NCBI GenBank assembly: GCA_003278805.1
Contig: QCDC01000002.1
Coordinates: 1-64,000 of the forward strand
DNA: 64,000 nt
DNA from: Pelagibacteraceae bacterium AG-349-L17
GTDB taxonomy: Bacteria > Pseudomonadota > Alphaproteobacteria > Pelagibacterales > Pelagibacteraceae
Reading direction: 5' to 3'
The notes beneath the pieces were generated by a model, which saw only the letters and a program-made list of their open reading frames with translations, had not been told where the DNA came from and did not search any database. Positions 1-9,232 of the stretch are shown one piece after another. Positions within the stretch are counted from its first letter, which is position 1. Every line of letters starts with the position of its first letter. The position numbers and the translations under genes were made by a program.

Positions 1-173
1 AAAAATTTAATAATAATATTAAAGATGCATTAAATCCATACATAACAACTAAAAAAAATGGAACAGGTTTAGGCTTGTCAATAGTAAATAAGATTGTTAA
101 CGATCATAATGGTAAAATTGAATTAATGTCAGTTAAAGAAGGAGCAAAAATAAAAATTGTGTTTATAAAATGA
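1..173 (+). CDS. ntrY: Sensor histidine kinase NtrY, C-terminal end (partial)
   Basis: Only the last 56 codons are present; the gene begins before the window. Reading from base 3, the peptide carries the G2 ATP-lid motif GTGLGLSIV, preceded by TTKKN, which is the end of a HATPase_c domain. The stop TGA (171-173) overlaps the ntrX start in an ATGA junction, so kinase and regulator are probably translationally coupled. The NtrY assignment rests on the NtrX-like regulator directly downstream and on the alphaproteobacterial ntrY-ntrX-trkA order, because the sensory part cannot be seen. Confidence 0.8.
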   Translation, partial: KFNNNIKDALNPYITTKKNGTGLGLSIVNKIVNDHNGKIELMSVKEGAKIKIVFIK

Positions 174-1525
174 GTGAAGAAATACTAATCGTAGATGATA
201 ATGTAGACATAAGAACATTAATCAATGAATTAATAATAGATGCTGGTTATAAAACAAGAGTTGCAGCCAATTATAACCAAGCCCTTGGAGAGATTGATAA
301 AAAATTACCTGATGTTGCAATATTAGATGTTAAGCTAGATAAAGGTGATAATGATGGAATTGAACTTTTGTCTCACATAAAATCCAAAAATAAAGATATA
401 CCTGTTATAATAATATCTGGTCATGCTAATATTGAAATGGCAATTAAATCTCTCCAAAATGGTGCATTTGAATTTATTGAAAAACCATTCGATCAAGACC
501 GATTATTAAATTTTGTAAAAAGAGCAGTAGAGAATTTTAATTTAAAAAAGCAAAATAGAGAATTTGAAAGTAAATTATTTTCCTCCTATGAGCTTATTGG
601 CACTAGTAAGAATATATCAAATATAAAAGAACAAATTAATAAGATTTCTATAACAGAAAGCAGGGTTCTTATAAATGGTCCTTCAGGATCTGGAAAGGAA
701 CTAGTTGCAAGAAAAATTCACAAATCTTCGAAAAGGTCTGATAGTCCTTTTGTAATTCTTAACGGTGCATTATTAGACTCTAATAAATATGAATTAGAAT
801 TGTTTGGTGAAGAAAAAGAAAACGGTTCGATTTCTTATGGAGCTTTAGAAAAAGCAAACAAAGGAACGTTATTAATTGATCAAATAGCTGAAATACCTTT
901 AGATATACAATCTAAAATATTGAGAGTTTTGATTGATCAAAAATTTAAAAGATTAAATGGAAGTAATGATGTTATTGTTGATGTAAGATTAATTTGTTCT
1001 TCAAGTAAAGATTTAAAAAAAGAAATTGATTTTGGAAATTTTAGAGAAGATTTATTTCATAGAATAAATGTTTTTGAAATAAATATTGATCCTTTAAATC
1101 AAAGAATTTCTGATATTCCTTTACTAATCAAATATTTTTCAAAAAAAATATCTGAAAATTATAAAATCAAAGAATTAGAAATTGATCAAAATGATAGCTA
1201 TATTTTAAATCATAATTGGCATGGAAATGTAAGAGAATTAAGAAATTTAATTGAGAGAATTGCTATTCTACAACCAGACACAAAAGATAAAGTTTCTAAT
1301 ATAATAAAAGAGTCTCTAAAAAACACTAATTTTGACGATCACTTGTCAGAAAATAGCCTATCTGTGCCATTAAAAGAAGCTAGAGAAAAATTTGAAAAAG
1401 AGTATTTAACTATTCAATTAAAAAAATTTAATGGAAATATTTCAAAAACAGCAAATTTTGTTGGCATGGAAAGAAGTGCATTACATAGAAAATTAAAAGT
1501 TTTGGGAATAAAAGAATTTAACTAA
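170..1525 (+). CDS. ntrX: NtrX-type response regulator with degenerate AAA+ domain
   Basis: Response regulator partner of NtrY, presumed to control nitrogen or redox-responsive genes. Domains: receiver 1-120 with phospho-acceptor Asp53 and Lys105, AAA+ about 139-330, Fis-type helix-turn-helix about 415-446. Walker A is intact (GPSGSGKE, 170-177). The GAFTGA loop that contacts sigma-54 is absent: after LFG (211-213) the chain reads EEKENGSISYGALEKA. The Walker B acidic pair is Asp237-Gln238 instead of Asp-Glu. It therefore probably does not activate sigma-54 promoters, in line with other alphaproteobacterial NtrX proteins that lack GAFTGA. Its stop codon is directly followed by the trkA start, which suggests one operon ntrYX-trkAH. 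Confidence 0.92.
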   Translation: MSEEILIVDDNVDIRTLINELIIDAGYKTRVAANYNQALGEIDKKLPDVAILDVKLDKGDNDGIELLSHIKSKNKDIPVIIISGHANIEMAIKSLQNGAFEFIEKPFDQDRLLNFVKRAVENFNLKKQNREFESKLFSSYELIGTSKNISNIKEQINKISITESRVLINGPSGSGKELVARKIHKSSKRSDSPFVILNGALLDSNKYELELFGEEKENGSISYGALEKANKGTLLIDQIAEIPLDIQSKILRVLIDQKFKRLNGSNDVIVDVRLICSSSKDLKKEIDFGNFREDLFHRINVFEINIDPLNQRISDIPLLIKYFSKKISENYKIKELEIDQNDSYILNHNWHGNVRELRNLIERIAILQPDTKDKVSNIIKESLKNTNFDDHLSENSLSVPLKEAREKFEKEYLTIQLKKFNGNISKTANFVGMERSALHRKLKVLGIKEFN

Positions 1526-2917
1526 ATGAATATTATCATTTGTGGAGCAGGTAGAGTAGGGTTCACTATATCTAAACAACTAAGTGAGCAAGGTCATTCT
1601 ATAACTGTTATAGATCCTTCTGGAGATGATATTCAAAAGGTTGATGATGCTTTAGATGTTAAAGCTATTGTTGGAAAAGGCACATATCCATCAATTTTAG
1701 AAAAGGCAAACGCAGCAGAGACTGACATGATTATAGCAGTCACGAGAAATGACGAAATTAACATGCTTATTTGCCAGATAGCTTTTTCAATTTTTAAAAT
1801 TCCTAAAAAAATAGCTAGAATTAGATCTCAAGATTATCTAAACCCAAAATTTACAAGAGTTTATAATAAAGAAAATCTACCAATAGATGTAATAATTTCT
1901 CCAGAGATTGAAATTGCTAAATCAATACAAAGAAAACTTGAGGCACCAGGAGCACTTGATAGTGTTCCTTTTGCTGATAATAAAATTAGATTATTAGAAA
2001 TTTTAATTAATGAAAATTGTAAATTAATTAATATTAAACTTAACGATTTAACTAAAAAACATCCTAATTTAGATGCAAACATTATTGGAATAATAAGAGA
2101 TGAAAAATTTTTAATTCCAAAGAAAAATGATGATGTTAGAAAAAACGATAAAATTTATGTGATAATAAATTCATCACAAATGTCAGACACTCTGGAAGCT
2201 TTTGGACATGATGAAAAAGTATCTAAAAATATTTTAATTGTTGGTGGTGGTAATATAGGTTTTAATTTGGCTAAAAACATTGAAGAAACTTTGGACGCAG
2301 CAAGAGTAAAAATTATTGAAAAAAATAAAGAAAGAGCTGAATTTCTTGCTAATGAATTAAATAATACTATTGTCATTAACGGAGATGCTTTAGACGAAGA
2401 AGTCTTAGTAGAGGCTAATTTACAGGAAGCAGAAACAGTTCTTGCTTTAACAAATGATGATGAAGATAATTTGATGGTGAGTGTCCTTGTTGAAAAATTT
2501 GCAAAAGACGAAAAGGATATTGATGATAAAAGAACAATGGCTTTAATTAATAAGCCAAATTATTCTTTATTACAAAACTCTTTAAAAATTGATGATCTTA
2601 TTGATCCGAGAATGAATACAGTTTCAAGTATTTTAAAGCATATTCATAAAGGTACAATTGAAACAGCTTATACAATTATGAATGGTGAGTATGAAGTAAT
2701 AGAAGCTGAAATTATAGAAACATCAGAACTTATTAATAAAGAATTAAAAAATTCTAACTTACCTGAGGAAATAAGAATAGGTGCTGTATTAAGAGAAAAT
2801 AAAGTTATTATACCTAGATCAAATTTTGTATTTCAAAAAGAAGATAAAGTTGTTTTTTTAGCAAAGAAAGACTCTATTTCAGTAGTAGAAAATATGTTTA
2901 GAATAAGCTCTATTTAA
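1526..2917 (+). CDS. trkA: Trk potassium uptake system regulatory subunit TrkA
   Basis: Cytoplasmic nucleotide-binding gating subunit of the Trk potassium channel. Two RCK units are visible in tandem. The first starts with a Rossmann motif GAGRVG (7-12), the second with GGGNIG near residue 240 followed by an acidic end of strand beta-2 (IIEKN). Each is followed by a TrkA-C-like region. The length of 463 residues is close to the family norm of about 458. The ATG starts on the base after the ntrX stop, and trkH follows four bases downstream, so it is very probably cotranscribed with both. The ntrX-trkA neighbourhood is common in alphaproteobacteria. Confidence 0.95.
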   Translation: MNIIICGAGRVGFTISKQLSEQGHSITVIDPSGDDIQKVDDALDVKAIVGKGTYPSILEKANAAETDMIIAVTRNDEINMLICQIAFSIFKIPKKIARIRSQDYLNPKFTRVYNKENLPIDVIISPEIEIAKSIQRKLEAPGALDSVPFADNKIRLLEILINENCKLINIKLNDLTKKHPNLDANIIGIIRDEKFLIPKKNDDVRKNDKIYVIINSSQMSDTLEAFGHDEKVSKNILIVGGGNIGFNLAKNIEETLDAARVKIIEKNKERAEFLANELNNTIVINGDALDEEVLVEANLQEAETVLALTNDDEDNLMVSVLVEKFAKDEKDIDDKRTMALINKPNYSLLQNSLKIDDLIDPRMNTVSSILKHIHKGTIETAYTIMNGEYEVIEAEIIETSELINKELKNSNLPEEIRIGAVLRENKVIIPRSNFVFQKEDKVVFLAKKDSISVVENMFRISSI

Positions 2918-2921
2918 TTAA

Positions 2922-4328
2922 ATGTCATTTTTTAGAGTAAAGTACTTAAGTTTCTTTTTTATATTAATATCTATTTTTTCTTTTTTAAATATTATTTATT
3001 CATATTATTTTAATTTTTATCTAAATCTAAACACATATTATTTTAGCTTAATTATTTCTGCAGTGATTGGAATAATTTTTTATAAAATTAAAACTGATCA
3101 AAAAAAACCTTCAATATTTGAAAAAATACTAACAGTATTATTGGGATATATTTTAATGCCTTTAATTTTATCGATACCTTTTTATTTAAGTATTTATAAT
3201 TTATCTTTTTTAAATTCTTTATTCGAAGCTGTTTCTGGATTTACTTCAACAGGTTTTACTGTCTTTGAAAATATTAAACATGTTGATCAAGGCTTAATTT
3301 TATGGAGATCATCAATACAATGGATAGGTGGGTTATATTTTTTATATTCTATTATTTTTTTAATTGATATTTATGACGAAAGTTTAAAAAAATCTTTAAC
3401 CAATTTTTTATCATTTAATTCTGCTGAGATTTTAAAACAATCGATTAAAATTCTTTTACTTTATTCAGGATTAACTGTATCAATTTTTATTATTCTAAAT
3501 ATTATTGGAATTAGATCATTTAATTCGCTGAATTTAGCAATGACATTAATTTCATCAGGTGGATTTCTGCCTTCAAATGATCTTTCGTCAATTTTAATAA
3601 ATGATCTTCAAATAATTATATTTTCTCTATTAATGCTGATTTCTTTTTTTAGTATTTTTTTTACATATAATTTAATTTTTTTAAGAAATAAAAATCTAAA
3701 TTTTTTTTATGAAGACATACATTTGTTTTTGTATTTTATTGTAGTTGTAAGTATATTTTTTGTATTCTTTAGCTATGATACTAATTTCACATATAGTTTT
3801 TTATCTTTAGTTAGCAGTATTTCAAATATAGGTATCTCACTTGAAGTTGGTCAGGTTAACTTACATTTTATATATATTTTACTTGTAATTATAGGGGGAT
3901 CTTTTTTTTCTACGAGCTCAGGTTTAAGGTTTTTAAAAATATATTCTTTAACTAAATATTCTATTAATCAAATTCTTTCTTTTAGTAGGCCAAAAAATGT
4001 ATTTATGAATAAATTGGTTTTTTCTAAAATTAATTTTGATACGAAAGACATAAATAAATATTTTTTAACAATATTAATTTTTGTTATTTCACTTTTTTCT
4101 TTAACCATCCTTTTATCTTTGTCTAACATTCAATTTGAATATTCTTTCAAATTAGCTGTATTAACCCTAATGAATACCGTTAATTCTTCTGCTTACGGTG
4201 TATCTGACTTTGATTTTCAAAATTTGCACTTATTAACCAAATATTATCTAATATTTTTTATGATTATCGGAAGGGTTGAACTATTATCTTTATTGTTGAT
4301 TGCTAAAAAATTTCTTTTTAAAAATTAA
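2922..4328 (+). CDS. trkH: Trk potassium uptake membrane protein TrkH
   Basis: Integral-membrane potassium channel subunit that works with TrkA. The 468 residues are highly hydrophobic, with about ten predicted membrane spans and Trk/Ktr pore loops. The clearest is the first filter region SGFTSTGFTVF near residues 106-116, followed later by related loops (SSGGFLPS, SSTSSGLRF-like and NSSAYGVS). It is the last gene of the probable ntrYX-trkAH operon, and a tRNA-Arg gene follows 28 bases after its stop. Sequence conservation outside the pore loops is weak, as is usual for AT-rich SAR11 membrane proteins. Confidence 0.9.
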   Translation: MSFFRVKYLSFFFILISIFSFLNIIYSYYFNFYLNLNTYYFSLIISAVIGIIFYKIKTDQKKPSIFEKILTVLLGYILMPLILSIPFYLSIYNLSFLNSLFEAVSGFTSTGFTVFENIKHVDQGLILWRSSIQWIGGLYFLYSIIFLIDIYDESLKKSLTNFLSFNSAEILKQSIKILLLYSGLTVSIFIILNIIGIRSFNSLNLAMTLISSGGFLPSNDLSSILINDLQIIIFSLLMLISFFSIFFTYNLIFLRNKNLNFFYEDIHLFLYFIVVVSIFFVFFSYDTNFTYSFLSLVSSISNIGISLEVGQVNLHFIYILLVIIGGSFFSTSSGLRFLKIYSLTKYSINQILSFSRPKNVFMNKLVFSKINFDTKDINKYFLTILIFVISLFSLTILLSLSNIQFEYSFKLAVLTLMNTVNSSAYGVSDFDFQNLHLLTKYYLIFFMIIGRVELLSLLLIAKKFLFKN

Positions 4329-4356
4329 TTTAGTATTATATATATCAATAAATTTT

Positions 4357-4433
4357 GCGCCCTTAGCTCAGCTGGATAGAGCATCGGTTTTCTAAACCGA
4401 GGGTCGTAGGTTCGAATCCTTCAGGGCGCGCCA
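4357..4433 (+). tRNA. tRNA-Arg (anticodon TCT)
   Basis: A full cloverleaf of 77 bases can be folded by eye. The acceptor stem pairs GCGCCCT with AGGGCGC, the D arm reads GCTCAGCTGGATAGAGC, and the T arm contains GGTTCGAATCC. The anticodon stem TCGGT/ACCGA encloses the loop TTTCTAA, giving anticodon TCT. The CCA end is encoded in the DNA (4431-4433). This tRNA reads AGA, the arginine codon that appears most in the neighbouring genes. Confidence 0.97.
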
Positions 4434-4551
4434 TTTGTTACTTATTTTAACATTTTTTTTAAAAATTAAGCTTGACGGGATTTTACCTATAACTTGATTT
4501 TTAAATTAATTTATCTTGAAGAGTATTTTCTAACATGCTTAAATTAGTAAT

Positions 4552-4588
4552 ATTCAAAAGTAATTTTGAATTATTTGTTAACAAATAA
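4552..4588 (+). promoter_or_regulatory. Back-to-back inverted repeats in the aapJ leader
   Basis: Two perfect inverted repeats lie side by side just before the ribosome-binding site of aapJ. The first is ATTCAAAA (4552-4559), spacer GTAA, TTTTGAAT (4564-4571). The second is the 18-base palindrome TTATTTGTTAACAAATAA (4571-4588). The aapJ Shine-Dalgarno AGGAAG follows about 12 bases later. The loopless palindrome suggests a protein operator more than an RNA hairpin, while the first could form a hairpin. Chance palindromes are common in AT-rich DNA, so function is inferred from position only. A TTGACG at 4472-4477 could be a -35 box, but no convincing -10 box goes with it. Confidence 0.4.
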
Positions 4589-4609
4589 AAATAACATAAA
4601 GGAAGAATA

Positions 4610-5650
4610 ATGTTTAAATACTTAAAACAATTAACTTCTTTAGTTGCTATGGTTGCAGTGTTGTTCACTTTTACAACAGAAACTATGGCTGCTAAAAAAT
4701 CTAAAACACTTAAAAACACTCAAAAGAAGGGTTTTGTAAGATGTGGAGTATCTCAAGGTCTTCCAGGGTTTTCTAATGCTGATGCTGCAGGAAATTGGAC
4801 TGGTGTTGACGTTGATGTATGTAGAGCTGTAGCTGCTGCAGTATTAGGTGATGCAAACAAAGTTAAGTTTACGCCACTAAGTGCTAAAGAAAGATTTACA
4901 GCTTTAACTTCTAATGAGATAGATATCTTATCAAGAAACACAACTTGGACTCTTTCTAGGGATGCTGACATAGGACTTACTTTCGTAGGTGTAAACTTCT
5001 ACGATGGTCAAGGTTTTATGGTTAGAAAAAATTCTGGAATATCTTCTGTGAATGATTTCAAAGCAGGTGTTTCAGCTTGTACAAACCTAGGAACAACTAC
5101 TGAGCTTAACATGAGAGATTTCTTTAATTCAAAAGGAATTCAATATGAGCCAGTAACTTTTGAAAAAGCGGACGAAGTCGTAGCTGCGTATGATGCTGGT
5201 AGATGTGATACTTACACTACCGACAAGTCAGGTTTAGCTGCTCAAAGAATTAAGTTGAGTAATCCTGATGATCATATGGTTTTACCAGAAACTATATCTA
5301 AAGAACCTTTGGGCCCTGTTGTAAGACAAGGTGACTCTGTTTGGGAAGATATCGTTAGATGGTCACTAAACACTATGATTGAAGCCGAGGAGTATGGTGT
5401 TACTTCTGCGAATGCAGACTCTATGAAAACTTCTGACAACCCAGCTGTTAAAAGATTAGTTGGTGCTGAAGGTGAATTAGGTGCTGCTTTAGGTTTAGAT
5501 AACGAGTGGAGTTTAAGAATTATCAAGCAAGTTGGTAACTATGGTGAGAGCTATAAGAGAAATATAGCTGACACAGGAATTTTACCTGATAGAGGTCCAA
5601 ATGAATTATGGACTAAAGGTGGAATCCTTTATGTACCACCAGCAAGATAA
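4610..5650 (+). CDS. aapJ: General L-amino-acid ABC transporter, periplasmic binding protein
   Basis: Periplasmic solute-binding protein that delivers amino acids to the AapQMP importer. It has a signal peptide (charged MFKYLK, hydrophobic core, cleavage near ETMAA about residue 28), then a class-3 binding-protein fold starting GFVRCGVSQGLPGFS. Features typical of AapJ/YhdW include GNWTGVDVDVCRAVAAA and the RNTTWTLSRD segment. The length of 346 is normal. A good Shine-Dalgarno AGGAAG precedes the ATG. It is separated from aapQ by a strong hairpin terminator, which probably lets the binding protein be made in excess over the membrane subunits. Its leader carries two inverted repeats. Confidence 0.95.
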   Translation: MFKYLKQLTSLVAMVAVLFTFTTETMAAKKSKTLKNTQKKGFVRCGVSQGLPGFSNADAAGNWTGVDVDVCRAVAAAVLGDANKVKFTPLSAKERFTALTSNEIDILSRNTTWTLSRDADIGLTFVGVNFYDGQGFMVRKNSGISSVNDFKAGVSACTNLGTTTELNMRDFFNSKGIQYEPVTFEKADEVVAAYDAGRCDTYTTDKSGLAAQRIKLSNPDDHMVLPETISKEPLGPVVRQGDSVWEDIVRWSLNTMIEAEEYGVTSANADSMKTSDNPAVKRLVGAEGELGAALGLDNEWSLRIIKQVGNYGESYKRNIADTGILPDRGPNELWTKGGILYVPPAR

Positions 5651-5670
5651 TTGATCTAATTAAATATTTA

Positions 5671-5702
5671 AAAAGGGCTAGATTTTTCTAGCCCTTTTTT
5701 TT
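5671..5702 (+). terminator. Hairpin with T-tract between aapJ and aapQ
   Basis: A seven-base stem GGGCTAG (5675-5681) pairs with CTAGCCC (5688-5694) around a six-base T-rich loop and is followed by eight Ts. This is a textbook intrinsic terminator. It sits after the first gene of a transporter operon, so partial read-through would set the ratio of binding protein to permease. Confidence 0.85.
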
Positions 5703-5718
5703 ATAAGTCTTTACTATT

Positions 5719-6864
5719 GTGAATATAAAAAAAATATTACCCCAAATACTTACACTTTTAGTCGTAATTCTTGTCTTTGGGTTTTTTTCATATAACGCAC
5801 AAATTAATATGGAGAACAGAGGAATAACTTTTGGTTATGGATTTTTAACTCAAGAATCTTCATTTGATGTTCAGTTTTCATTGATTGAGTATGATGGTTC
5901 ACACTCATATTTTAGAGCTTATTTAGTAGGATTATTAAATACTATTTTAGTTTCTGTTATTGGAATTGTATTTGCAACTATTATTGGAGTTGTAGTTGGA
6001 ATTGCAAGATTATCAAACAACTATCTTATTAATAAAACTGCTGCAGTTTACGTAGAATTTTTTAGAAATATTCCTTTGTTGCTACAAATATTTTTTTGGT
6101 ATTTTGCTGCTTTAAGAGCACTACCATTGCCCCAAGATACAGATCCCATGTTTGGAGTTTTTTTTCTCACCATAAAAGGGTTTTTTGTTCCTGCTTTTGT
6201 TTGGAACAATTTAGATGTTTTTATTTATTCAATAATTGCTGCAATAATTTCAATAATTTTTATTAGAATTTACGCAAAAAAAAAACAAGAGAACGAAGGT
6301 ATTCAGACACCAGTTTTGTCAATTTCAATTGGTCTATTGTTAATTTTACCAATTTTAAGTTTTTTATTTGGTGGTGTTGATGCTTCAGTTGAAATACCTG
6401 TAATCAAACAATTGTCTCAATCTGGTTTTACTTTTGAAGGAGGAATTAAACTGCCTCCAGAGTTAATATCTTTAGCATTAGCTTTATCATTATATACAGC
6501 AACCTTTATTGCTGAATGTGTAAGAGCGGGTGTGCAAGGCGTAAGCAAAGGTCAAAAGGAAGCCGCAGCATCCATAGGACTAACTCCAAATCAAGTTCTA
6601 AAATTAGTGGTGATGCCTCAAGCTTTAAGAATAATAATTCCTCCAACTACTAATCAATATTTAAATTTAACTAAAAACTCATCACTTGCAGCTGCAATTG
6701 CGTATCCAGATTTAGTTCTTGTATTTGCTGGGACTGCTTTAATGCAAACAGGTAGAGCGATAGAAATTGTTTCTATAACAATGTTAACATATCTATCTTT
6801 AAGTATATCAATTTCAATATTCATGAATTGGTATAATAAAAAAATAGCTATTAAAGAAAAATAA
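5719..6864 (+). CDS. aapQ: General L-amino-acid ABC transporter permease AapQ
   Basis: Inner-membrane subunit of the amino-acid importer. It begins with GTG at 5719, because no ATG lies near the conserved N-terminus. The N-terminal part resembles AapQ (NMENRGITFGYGFL). The C-terminal half carries the permease coupling motif, seen as EAAASIGLTPNQVLKLVVMPQALRIIIPP, which docks on the ATPase. The length of 381 is close to the usual figure of about 400. Its stop overlaps the aapM start by one base (TAATG), so the two should be translationally coupled. Confidence 0.94.
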   Translation: MNIKKILPQILTLLVVILVFGFFSYNAQINMENRGITFGYGFLTQESSFDVQFSLIEYDGSHSYFRAYLVGLLNTILVSVIGIVFATIIGVVVGIARLSNNYLINKTAAVYVEFFRNIPLLLQIFFWYFAALRALPLPQDTDPMFGVFFLTIKGFFVPAFVWNNLDVFIYSIIAAIISIIFIRIYAKKKQENEGIQTPVLSISIGLLLILPILSFLFGGVDASVEIPVIKQLSQSGFTFEGGIKLPPELISLALALSLYTATFIAECVRAGVQGVSKGQKEAAASIGLTPNQVLKLVVMPQALRIIIPPTTNQYLNLTKNSSLAAAIAYPDLVLVFAGTALMQTGRAIEIVSITMLTYLSLSISISIFMNWYNKKIAIKEK

Positions 6865-8306
6865 TGAACAAATTAAACTTTTTGCAACCAGATAAAAATA
6901 ACTTTTATACTTACCTATATACAGGAGTTATTTTAGTTGCTCTAAGTATATTTATAGTTTTTTTAAATTCTTTTTTTAACAAAGATATAGTTTCTTTTTT
7001 ACCTGGTCCTATAAGCTTCTTTTTACCATTAATTTTAGGTTTTACAGGACTTCATTTAATTAGAATTGATTATTCAGGCTTAAGGTTTTTAGATTCAATT
7101 AATAAAAATATTAATACAAACAATTTTAATGCTTTTTTATCATTATTAATTGTGTTCGTAGTTATCAAATCACTCCCACCATTATTGAGTTGGTTTATTA
7201 TAGATGCAAACATCACAGGTGATTCCAAAGATGTTTGTACAGGTAGTGGTGCTTGTTGGACTTATATTAAAATTTGGTTTAATAGATTTATGTATGGAAT
7301 GTATCCCAATCCTGAGCAATGGCGTATTAACTTATCATTCATTGCTTTAGCTTTTTTAGGATGTGTTGGTTTTTTTGCTACAGAAAAATTTAAAAAATAT
7401 TTGACGCTCTATTATGTGGTTGTTTATCCAATCATTGCTTTTTTCTTTATTTTCTTTTTTATATCTGGTGGTCCAATTTTTTTTGATTTTTCCTATGGAA
7501 TTATTGCGGCTGTAATTTCAATTATTTTAGGTTTTTTTATTCCTTCAAAATTTAAAATGTACTATTTCATTATAGTTCCGATCACACTCTACATATTATT
7601 AAAATATGTATTTTTTTATGAAGAACTTATTGAACTTGGTAAACTGGAAGCATTAGAGTGGGTAGAGACAGGCGCTTGGGGAGGTTTGTCCTTAACTTTT
7701 ATAGTCTCATTCTTCTGTTTGATTTTCTGTTTTCCTATAGGCTTATTTTTATCTCTTGGAAGAAGATCAGATTTTCCAATAATTAAATATATTTCAATAG
7801 GAATGATTGAATTTTGGAGAGGAGTTCCATTGATTACAGTATTATTTATGTCTTCAGTAATGTTTCCAATGTTTTTACCTGAGGATATGTTTATTGATAA
7901 ATTGGTAAGGGTAATTATTGCAATTTCATTGTTTGAAGCTGCTTATGTAGCAGAAGTTATTAGAGGTGGTTTGCAAGCATTGCCTAGAGGTCAATATGAT
8001 GCTGCCAAATCTTTAGGAATGGGTTATTGGAAAATGCATATTTTGGTGATTTTACCTCAGGCACTTAAACTTGTAATACCTGGCATTGCCAATACTTTCT
8101 TAGCGCTAGTAAAAGATACTCCTTTAATATTTGTTGTAGGACTTTTAGAAATTGTTGGAATGTTAAACCTTGCTAAAACTAACCCTGAGTGGTTAGGTTT
8201 TGCGATGGAAGGTTATGTGTTTGCATCAGTACTATTTTTTATTATTTGCTATGCAATGAGTAAATATAGTTATAATTTAGAACAAAAATATAAAACGGAA
8301 AGATAA
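6864..8306 (+). CDS. aapM: General L-amino-acid ABC transporter permease AapM (long form)
   Basis: Second membrane subunit of the importer. AapM-specific features are [17 protein letters not shown] with YPNPEQW, and the coupling loop [24 protein letters not shown] near residues 383-405. At 480 residues it is longer than the roughly 385 of rhizobial AapM. The extra length is hydrophobic sequence in the N-terminal third and before the conserved permease core, suggesting additional membrane spans. It starts inside the aapQ stop (TAATG) and ends in the same arrangement with aapP. Confidence 0.92.
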   Translation: MNKLNFLQPDKNNFYTYLYTGVILVALSIFIVFLNSFFNKDIVSFLPGPISFFLPLILGFTGLHLIRIDYSGLRFLDSINKNINTNNFNAFLSLLIVFVVIKSLPPLLSWFIIDANITGDSKDVCTGSGACWTYIKIWFNRFMYGMYPNPEQWRINLSFIALAFLGCVGFFATEKFKKYLTLYYVVVYPIIAFFFIFFFISGGPIFFDFSYGIIAAVISIILGFFIPSKFKMYYFIIVPITLYILLKYVFFYEELIELGKLEALEWVETGAWGGLSLTFIVSFFCLIFCFPIGLFLSLGRRSDFPIIKYISIGMIEFWRGVPLITVLFMSSVMFPMFLPEDMFIDKLVRVIIAISLFEAAYVAEVIRGGLQALPRGQYDAAKSLGMGYWKMHILVILPQALKLVIPGIANTFLALVKDTPLIFVVGLLEIVGMLNLAKTNPEWLGFAMEGYVFASVLFFIICYAMSKYSYNLEQKYKTER

Positions 8307-9040
8307 TGTCAGATAAAATAATTCAAATTACAGAAATGAATAAGTGGTTTGGTGATTTCCAAGTATTAAAAAATATTAATTTAGAAGTTGAGAAGAATAA
8401 AAAAATTGTTGTGTGTGGACCTTCAGGATCAGGTAAATCGACATTAATTAGATGTATAAACAGACTTGAGGAACATCAACAAGGTTCAATTATAGTAGAT
8501 GGAAATGAATTAACAGAAGATACTAAAGACATAGAAAAAATTAGAGCTGAAGTTGGAATGGTGTTTCAACAATTTAATTTATTTCCTCATCTTTCTATTT
8601 TAGATAATTGCACACTAGCTCCAATTTGGGTAAAAAAAATGCCAAAAAAAGAGGCAGAAGATTTAGCTCTTCAACACTTAGAAAAAGTACAAATTTCAGA
8701 CCAAGCTAACAAATATCCAGGACAACTTTCAGGTGGCCAACAACAACGATGTGCAATAGCAAGAGCATTATGTATGGAGCCAAAAATAATGTTATTTGAT
8801 GAACCAACATCAGCTCTTGACCCAGAAATGATTAAAGAAGTTTTGGATGCTATGGTTAATTTAGCAAAGGCAGGAATGACGATGATAGTAGTTACCCATG
8901 AGATGGGATTTGCCAAAGAGGTTGCGGATGAGGTTATTTTTATGGATGAAGGCATGATAGTTGAAAGAGCTGAAACTAAAGAGTTTTTTGCTAACCCAAA
9001 GAGCGATAGAACAAAGCTTTTTTTAAGTCAAATCCTATAA
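8306..9040 (+). CDS. aapP: General L-amino-acid ABC transporter ATP-binding protein AapP
   Basis: Cytoplasmic ATPase that powers AapJQM. Motifs are complete: Walker [11 protein letters not shown]-loop in [10 protein letters not shown], signature LSGGQQQR, Walker [13 protein letters not shown] and switch histidine in VVTHEMGFA. The length of 244 is normal for polar amino-acid transport ATPases. It is the last gene of aapJQMP, and 190 non-coding bases follow. I see no clear hairpin terminator immediately after it. Confidence 0.96.
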   Translation: MSDKIIQITEMNKWFGDFQVLKNINLEVEKNKKIVVCGPSGSGKSTLIRCINRLEEHQQGSIIVDGNELTEDTKDIEKIRAEVGMVFQQFNLFPHLSILDNCTLAPIWVKKMPKKEAEDLALQHLEKVQISDQANKYPGQLSGGQQQRCAIARALCMEPKIMLFDEPTSALDPEMIKEVLDAMVNLAKAGMTMIVVTHEMGFAKEVADEVIFMDEGMIVERAETKEFFANPKSDRTKLFLSQIL

Positions 9041-9214
9041 AAAGTATTACAACTATAGGGCACAATATAAGATTAAAACAATCTAAATACGTTAATTTTT
9101 TATCTAAGTAATGCTTGACAGTATTTTGATTTTTCCAAGTTTCCTACAAAAAAAAATAAATTTTTCTATTGCAGTAACATTAATAAATAGGTTGAATGAG
9201 CTTTATAAAATTTA

Positions 9215-9232
9215 ATTAAGAGGGGTCTTAAT
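9215..9232 (+). promoter_or_regulatory. Perfect palindrome over the ribosome-binding site of the Xre gene
   Basis: ATTAAGA (9215-9221), GGGG (9222-9225) and TCTTAAT (9226-9232) form a perfect seven-base inverted repeat. It contains the Shine-Dalgarno purines and the first two bases of the start codon at 9231. A half-site copy, ATTAAGACCC (9613-9622), matches the reverse complement of GGGTCTTAAT and lies just past the gene's stop. It could be an autoregulatory operator for the encoded helix-turn-helix protein or an RNA hairpin hiding the ribosome-binding site. The remaining 190-base gap before the gene holds a TTGACA (9115-9120) without a convincing -10 partner. Confidence 0.45.

Noticed and set aside
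170-1525. NtrX as a standard sigma-54 activator
   Set aside because: GAFTGA is missing and the Walker B Glu is changed, so the standard mechanism is not supported.
4434-4551. Glycine or SAM riboswitch before aapJ, since SAR11 uses such elements elsewhere
   Set aside because: I could not find the conserved cores or pairing pattern of either class; only the inverted repeats at 4552-4588 stand out.
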